Assembly (NCBI GenBank): GCA_000969725.1
Contig: JXSR01S002848.1
DNA from: Ophiothrix spiculata
Lineage: Eukaryota > Echinodermata > Ophiuroidea > Amphilepidida > Ophiotrichidae
DNA length: 36,078 nucleotides
Reading direction: 5' to 3' (one strand)
Every line of letters starts with the position of its first letter. Within the stretch, counting starts at the first letter, position 1. Below are positions 30,550 through 36,078 of this stretch, piece after piece. Both the position numbers and the translations under genes were made by a program. The notes beneath the pieces were generated by a model. It was given only the letters and a program-made list of their open reading frames with translations. It had not been told where the DNA came from and searched no databases.

Positions 30550-31670
30550 GTTGGTGTAACTCCATGATTTAAAAATATACTTCTTAGTCGTTTATATAGC
30601 AGATATTCATTTTAAACTTGGTATTTAGGTAAAACTAGTAATATCTTACAGTATTTAACAAAAAACTTTTAGGTAAAACTAAAATCGGATATTCCTACAA
30701 TTTTTTATAAAATTTTGACTATATTTTCCATACAAATGCTGATTTTTCACAGTTTGGTAACTATGAAGTCATAGTGACGTCATACGTTAACATATGACCT
30801 TGAATTTGATATCAATGGAAAGAGGGGACTTATACCAATCCATATAAACTGTATACCATAAATATTGTAGATTATATTTGAATTTATTTAAAAACTATAT
30901 TGCATAAAAATACTACAATGTTTTGTGAAAAGCAATGTCTTCTGAAAAAAACATGCATTATTTAAAACTCAAAATACTTTCCACATATTGTGTTCTGGTT
31001 TGCATGATGGGGGTTTAGTTGGTGTGAATGTTACATTGTATTGTTTTGGTCAGGTGTTTATTCTTTTAGTTTAGCTTTGAATTTGGCTGACCATATAAAA
31101 GCCTGATTTTTGTCACAAAATATGCAATGTTATTTTTCTGTCCTGTATTTTTTGTCACATAAATTTTGACTGCTGTCCAATTTCCTTGGCCCTACAAGTT
31201 TTCTGAATTAGACTGCATGTGCATTCATTTTGTCATATGTCACTCGCAACATCAAATGCTGCGCATTTATTAACCTATAATCAAGTAATCTTTTGCTAAT
31301 CATATAACATACTTTATAAAACCACAATATACATTTGACATATGATGACAGTATTACATGTCTTTTTAATTCATCAAAATATTATTCTGCCATCATAAAT
31401 TCATTTTTTGATGTTATTTAACACAATCAGGTTAATAAACCCTTATCAGTTTTTAATTGATGTTCATGTTTCTCATTTATAATTACCAATCAGGAGTGAT
31501 AAACCATGTTTAAAAAATATTTTTACCTAAGATTTGCTTATTTTATTATAATATTTGTACAAAAACTGATGCTTTTAAAACATTTCCTCAACAATAACTA
31601 TTCACTACGCACATCAAAGCCAAGTGCAGTTTGTCTTAAGTGTGAAACTGTAATACTATAGTGGGTTGTA
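30550..31670. other. Non-coding AT-rich DNA
   Basis: Only a small local repeat was seen (TTTAGGTAAAACTA at about 30625 and 30670). No gene. Confidence 0.45.
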
Positions 31671-31677
31671 ACTTTAA

Positions 31678-31944
31678 ATCAAGTGTAAAATTGTCAGCTT
31701 TAAGAGAATTAGTGTCATTAAATCTGTAAATGAAGTGGAAAGCACCTCTCGCTATGAGGCAACATATGCAGCAATTAATATAGCTTCGGACAGCACTGTG
31801 AAAATTGATCAAGGCATTAAATGTCTATTTGATGAGGGGACTGTCAATTTATCTAGACAAGAATATTTTTATACTTTCAAGGTGCCAGCTATAATTTCTC
31901 CAAGGTGTGACACAGATACTTTTAAATTGACATTGATGTGTTGA
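31678..31944 (+). CDS. Unrecognised protein-like ORF, possible terminal exon
   Basis: The frame opens after a TAA at 31675-31677 and ends at TGA 31942-31944. From about 31699 it reads FKRISVIKSVNEVESTSRYE, ATYAAINIASDSTVKIDQGI, KCLFDEGTVNLSRQEYFYTF and KVPAIISPRCDTDTFKLTLM-C. The balanced composition (D, E, R, T and S, without low-complexity runs) is better than elsewhere in this AT-rich window. TTGTCAG just before CTTTAAGAG (31698) could be a 3' splice site, though its pyrimidine tract is poor. No ATG lies at the start, so a lone gene is unlikely; a last exon or a retroelement or gene relic are the options. No domain is recognised. Confidence 0.3.
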   Translation: MKCKIVSFKRISVIKSVNEVESTSRYEATYAAINIASDSTVKIDQGIKCLFDEGTVNLSRQEYFYTFKVPAIISPRCDTDTFKLTLMC

Positions 31945-32795
31945 CTGTAGAAGAAATGATTAAGTAGGTGTTGGAAAATATAAATATGAAAGCTTGATAA
32001 TTTAAACTGTCACTATGAGCTTTGAAGATAAGTGTGAATGTTTGTACTATCAGTAATAGTTTTGGTTACATTTTAAATGGGAAAAAATCACATACACAGT
32101 TTAAAGTAAGAAATAACAATTGCTGTTTTGCAGCAAAAGTATATTTCAAAGAAATTTCTGTTGGGCATGTTGATGAAAGTTTTAAAATAATACTTTTGTA
32201 GATGTTAGAGTCTCTTAAAAGGTATAAAATTAAGTTGTCCATTTCTAATACCAACACCTACTGTATGTGGGTTCTCCAGCAATTAGCATAAAGTTGCTAC
32301 TGAACCTTGAGTTTTGAAGGTAAATTATAGTTTGAATTGCAATTATTTATGGTAATATGCTCATATTATCATTTAGAAGCTGAGATGATAGAGAATTTAA
32401 ATGAGCAATGAACATTTGGGCATTTTACAACTTTCTGCTATACTATGAAGTATTTTATTTTTTGTATATTCATCAAATATGGGATCTTTCACTATGTTTT
32501 AGGTGCTATGTCATTCCATTGAATTTGACAGTTATGTGTCTTCATATTTTGTTGAATAGAAAAGAGGTGTTAAAAGGTGTGATTATAGTCTATGGCAGGA
32601 ATTAAGATTTTGGTATGTGTTACCAGAACTCTCGTGTTATCCAACAAATTTATAATGTATAAGATATTGTAAGGATTGACACAGTGCTGTGTGTTATCAG
32701 GAATTTCATGTTATCAAGTTATATGTTAATGAGTTGTCACTGTTGACATGATTTATGAGGTAGAGTTTTTTGTCTTGAATTAATGCATGAATGTG
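31945..32795. other. Non-coding AT-rich DNA
   Basis: No gene or repeat was supported. No clear polyadenylation signal cluster follows the ORF above. Confidence 0.4.
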
Positions 32796-32798
32796 TTA

Positions 32799-32957
32799 GG
32801 CCCGGTCCAGGCTTCACTATCGTATAGAATATTTTGCTTAGAATATTCTATGCTGACGACAAATGTGTGTTTTATTCGATGACCTACGTCATTTTATCGT
32901 CAGTATAGAATATTCTAAGCAAAATATTCAATACAATAGTGGAGTCTGAACCGGGCC
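32799..32957. mobile_element. PIF/Harbinger-like foldback MITE with TTA target duplication (159 bp)
   Basis: The left arm starts GGCCCGGTCCAGGCTTCACT and the right arm in reverse starts GGCCCGGTTCAGACTCCACT. Pairing runs for about 60 bp through TTTTGCTTAGAATATTCTAT to a ~37-nt loop. TTA lies immediately outside both ends (32796-32798 and 32958-32960). This is a second, unrelated TTA-flanked family besides 17753-17893. It encodes no protein. Confidence 0.85.
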
Positions 32958-33092
32958 TTATTTATTAAGTGTTTTAATGCTTCATCATCAATTTGAAATT
33001 AGTCAAGGGTGGCTAGTAATGTTCTCAGAAAGTTTCGGCGCAAAATATGCAAATTTAGTTGGTTTTTAAGCAGAAAATATGCGATTTTTTGA

Positions 33093-33545
33093 GGTTTTTA
33101 GGGACTTAGGCTGAAATCCAAATTTTTTTCGGGGGTAAATTCGGGGGTAAAACCTCTTCAAAATGTTAACCCCACCTTATTGTGATTTGCGCACCACATA
33201 CCCAAAAATCGGCCCGATTGGCCATTTAATCAACGAATATGATGTGTTTTAAGATGGCGCTCTTACATGTAATCCTATGGAATCTGAATAGAGAAAAATG
33301 GCCATATCTCTTAAACGAAGCATAATTTTATATAAGGTTTTTTTAGGGACTTGAACAAAAATCTTTTTTTTTTTTAACCCTACCTTATTTTAAATTGTGC
33401 ATCACATATCTGAAAATCAACCTGATCAACTATTTAATTAACGAAAACGATACGTTTTAAGATGGTGCTCTTACATGTAAACCTTTGAATCTGGAAAGTG
33501 GAAAATGTCCATAACTCCTAAACGAAGAATCTTTTGTTTTTGCAT
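33093..33545. repeat. Two-copy tandem repeat, period ~209 bp
   Basis: TTTTTAGGGACTT, AACCC(C/T)ACCTTATT, GCACCACATA / GCATCACATA, TTTTAAGATGG(C/T)GCTCTTA, ACATGTAA and CCATA(T/A)CTC(T/C)TAAACGAAG occur in the same order in both copies. The second copy runs into the GGTCAAAGG satellite, so these may be one composite repeat. Confidence 0.75.
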
Positions 33546-33599
33546 GTTTGATGGATTCAATGGGACTTGGAGACAATGGTCTCTGGGTAGTGTCATATA

Positions 33600-34550
33600 T
33601 GTGACCCAAACAGGTGAGGGTCAAAGGTCATCTGGAGGGTCAAAGATCAAGAGAAAGGTATATAGGAAGGTCAAATTTTCAACTTCGTCCGATTTCAAAG
33701 GTTAAGGTGTCAAATTGTTCATCTTAGACCAGCAATCAAAAGTGGCAATGGTGACCCGATCGTTTGACCCTTCCTTAGGGGGTCAAAGGTCAACCGAAAG
33801 GATATAGGAAGGTCTAATTTTCAACTTCATTCAATTTCAAAGGTTAAGGTGTCAAATTGTTTGTCTCGGACCATGCGATCAAAATTGTGAATGGTGACCC
33901 CGTCATCCAATCTTTTCCTGAGGGTCAAAGGTCGAAAGAAAGGTAAAATTTTGAACTTTGTTCAATTTCAAAGGTTGAGGTATCAAATTGTTTGTCTCGG
34001 ACCAGCGATCAAAATTGTGAATGGTGACCCTGTCGTCCGTCCTTTTCCTGAGGGTCAAAGGTCGAAAGAAAGGACAGATTTAAAACGTTAGGATGTCAAA
34101 TTGTTTGTCTTGGACTAGCGATCAAAAGGGTCAATGGTGACCCCATCGTCCGACCTTTTCGTGAGGGTCAAAGGTCAAAAGAAAAGTCAAATTTTGAACT
34201 TTGTCCGATTTCAAAGGTTGAGATATGAAATTGTTCATCTTAGACCAGCGATCAGAAGTGTCATTGGTGACCCTGTCAAGATGTCAAATTGTTTGTCTTG
34301 GACCAGCGATCAATAGTGTCAATGGTACAATGGTAATCCAGTCGTTTGACGCTTCCTTGGGGGTCAAAGGTCAACAGAAAGGATATAGGGAGGTCAAATT
34401 TTCAATTTCATCCGATTTCAAAGGTTAAGATGTCAAATTATTCGTCTAAGACCAGCGATCAAAAGTGTTAATGGTAACCCTGTTGTTTGACCCTTCCTTG
34501 GGGGTTAAAGGTCAACAGAAAGTATATAGGGAGGTCAAATTTTCAACTTC
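33600..34550 (+). repeat. Satellite array, ~110-160-bp units with GGGTCAAAGGTCA
   Basis: Each unit runs GGGTCAAAGGTC(A/G), GAAAGG, AGGTCAAATTTT, CAACTT, GATTTCAAAGGTT, TGTCAAATTGTT, GACCAGCGATCAAAA, AATGGTGACCC, then back to GGGTCAAAGG. The GGGTCAAAGGTCA word or a one-base variant starts at 33618, 33780, 33922, 34052, 34165, 34361 and 34502. Spacing varies (113-196 bp) through internal deletions, for example a shortened unit near 34064-34095 and a junction near 34275. Short frames across the array arise from it and are not genes. Confidence 0.9.
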
Positions 34551-34570
34551 GGAAGGCGGAGGCATTGTGA

Positions 34571-34616
34571 TCGACACTCTGTGTCGAGAACCGCGTGTCC
34601 CGAGAACCGCGTATTC
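34571..34616. repeat. Hairpin plus 16-bp tandem repeat at the satellite edge
   Basis: TCGACAC-TCT-GTGTCGA (34571-34587) is a 7-bp hairpin. It overlaps CGAGAACCGCGTGTCC (34585-34600), repeated as CGAGAACCGCGTATTC (34601-34616). This is a CpG-rich island in an AT-rich setting and marks the abrupt right end of the array. Confidence 0.7.
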
Positions 34617-34784
34617 TAGTTCAAAAAAGTGTTATGTTTTGCAAGCAGCAGTGGAAAAAAAACAGTACCACAATATTAACATTAACATTGAGAGACTATT
34701 GAGCCTTGAAATCTTAAATCAGTTACAGAACCATAATGAAATTTGTAAATGACAGTATTCATTTTTGGAATTCAGCATTTGAAA

Positions 34785-35120
34785 ACATTTCTACATTTTT
34801 GTTTAATGGTTTTAGACATATCTAGCACCAACAATAGAAGATTGGATTACATCCTAAATATTGATTCAAAACAAAAATCTCTTTATTAAAGAAAAACAAC
34901 ATGATAGAACTCATGAAGCACAGTCATGTTATACTACATATGAACTTGTACCAATTTGTTTGATTTGTTTGTTCAATAAATAGAAGTCTTTTTCAATACA
35001 GGTTGAAATTGAAACACATTTCCATATGTTGTATGTTCAAAAAACATGCTGTAATTTTGATATATATTATGCACACTATGATTCACTCTGAATGCATCGA
35101 ATTCACAAGATTATAAAATG
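34785..35120. repeat. Dispersed repeat, paralogous to 21345-21700
   Basis: See the partner copy for shared blocks. Here only one, more diverged version of the TTGTATGTTCA tandem unit follows. Confidence 0.75.
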
Positions 35121-35137
35121 TTTCATTTTCCAAGTAA

Positions 35138-35340
35138 AAGAATATTTAATATGAATGAATTGGATGTGACGTACAAATGTTGTATCTGCTCTCATCCAAG
35201 ACCTGTTTTGTTAATGGCTTTGTATAGGCCATCAGAAAAAATTTAGCAGGATGTTTCAGTGGACAATGTTGAAAGCAACCTTACATTTTGATATCGATCA
35301 GTTATTCATATTTTTCAAAACCATTATTTTATTCAAAATA
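35138..35340. repeat. Diverged fourth copy of the 26008-29065 segmental unit
   Basis: GAATTGGATGTGAC, GACCTGTTTTGTTAATGGCTTTGTAT, CATCAGA, AGGATGTTTCAGTG, TTGAAAGCAA and TTACATTTTGAT follow the order of unit A at about 26885-27065. It directly follows the 34785 repeat, so two unrelated local repeats are joined here. Confidence 0.65.
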
Positions 35341-35499
35341 AGGATATAAGGCAAAAATTAGGGTTTTTTTGCTTTTGACAAGGCACAGCTCATAGTAACA
35401 AATTGTTGAAAGGTCAATTTGATCTTCATTAACTCACTAAAACTCAATAAAAATAGTTATAACTGCATGGTTAGCTTGTGTCACATTTTTGTGATTTTT

Positions 35500-36078
35500 G
35501 ATGCCCAGGGGGGTAACTGATATTTGTGTACGGATAACCATCCGAGATCCTCAAGTTCCAAGAGTGACCCTATGTGTGACCAAAAAATTGGGTGAAATTA
35601 TACCCTATCTAAGACCCAGGGGTGTGAGAGTTAAGATTTTAATCTGATTTCAGAATTTTTCATGCCTTCAAAAGAGTCATAATTTCAGCTTTTTTTGTTA
35701 TTTTCAGCCTGTTTTGGGCATTTTGTCACTATTTTCATATTTTTTTGTCAGCTGACTCTCACAGCCCTGGAGACCATAAATCTACCATGTCTGTTCGAAT
35801 GGATACCCTATCCTATTCAAATGAATACACTATGTAAGACAGTAAAGACCGTAAGCAAATATGACAAAATAATTTGTAAGAAATAATAGGTAACTGTTCG
35901 TTCACCATTTCAACTTTTTAAAGGCGCCATTGTCATTAAATCAATCATTCTTCTTCAATTTGATACCCTATGTGAGACTTGCAGAGTGCCAGGTCAATTT
36001 TGATACACTATATTGCAAGTCCCGAGACCTGTCCAGGTCTCACCTTTTTGGTAAAGCAGGTGGTTACCCGGTCAGAAT
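35500..36078. repeat. TACCCTAT-rich repeat region, runs off the window
   Basis: Variants of GATACCCTATGTGAGAC occur near 35566, 35600, 35802, 35823, 35962 and 36002. A hairpin GAGACCTG-TC-CAGGTCTC lies at 36024-36041. GGGGGTAACTG near 35510 and GTTACCCGG near 36062 could be loosely inverted ends of one element, but the right edge is cut by the window. Confidence 0.5.

Noticed and set aside
33600..34550. CRISPR-like spaced repeats
   Set aside because: The repeats are satellite units without unique spacers, in an animal-type genome with no cas genes.
33505..34752. Several 60-95-codon frames with repeated peptides
   Set aside because: They are translations of the satellite units; the frame shifts between units and no start is conserved.

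Overview
This 36 kb window looks like gene-poor chromosomal DNA from a multicellular animal. It is strongly AT-rich, has no open reading frame longer than about 130 codons, and shows no operon-like packing or bacterial signals. It contains tRNA-like SINEs, ends of non-LTR retrotransposons, many short non-coding DNA transposons (MITEs and foldbacks), old tandem duplications and one 50-N assembly gap. The repeat mix (CpG-bearing MITEs with hAT-, Tc1/mariner- and PIF/Harbinger-type target duplications, and satellites built on GGTCAAAGGTCA) suggests a marine invertebrate, possibly a deuterostome. That assignment is an inference; no gene fixes the taxon. I find no complete protein-coding gene and no tRNA or rRNA gene. 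The window could be intergenic or the inside of a large intron.

Layout. 1-130 is the 3' end of a non-LTR retrotransposon ORF. 157-805 is a two-and-a-bit copy tandem duplication. 2125-3720 holds an interrupted duplication containing a perfect 30-bp palindrome, then a tandem 375-bp duplication that carries a decayed, unrecognised peptide on the minus strand. 3915-4125 is a SINE-like element. 5936-6870 is a duplicated segment with one MITE (6019-6463) and a 161-bp foldback (6679-6839). 8043-8642 and 14033-14638 are ~300-bp tandem duplications. 10198-10401 is a CpG-containing inverted-repeat element. 12757-13029 is a MITE. 15219-15610 is a degenerate ~130-bp satellite. 17480-17893 is a SINE plus a PIF/Harbinger-like MITE. 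18104-18597 is a tandem pair with internal hairpins. 19717-19964, 20609-21002 and 21192-21263 are three inverted-repeat structures.

21593-21968 is a tandem repeat interrupted by the gap. 22064-24669 is a segmental duplication whose first copy carries a 492-bp MITE. A LINE-like peptide remnant lies between the copies. 25377-29065 is a three-unit segmental array with a 627-bp TA-flanked foldback in unit A and a 358-bp hAT-like MITE in unit B. 31678-31944 is the most protein-like isolated ORF. 32799-32957 is a TTA-flanked MITE. 33093-34550 is satellite DNA, including seven GGGTCAAAGGTCA-like direct repeats. 35138-36078 holds a fourth diverged copy of the segmental unit and a TACCCTAT-rich repeat.

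The most useful content is comparative. Several transposons sit in one copy of a duplicated segment and are absent from the sister copy, so the window contains its own filled and empty sites, which give target duplications and a relative order of events. I found no evidence for a new protein-based system.
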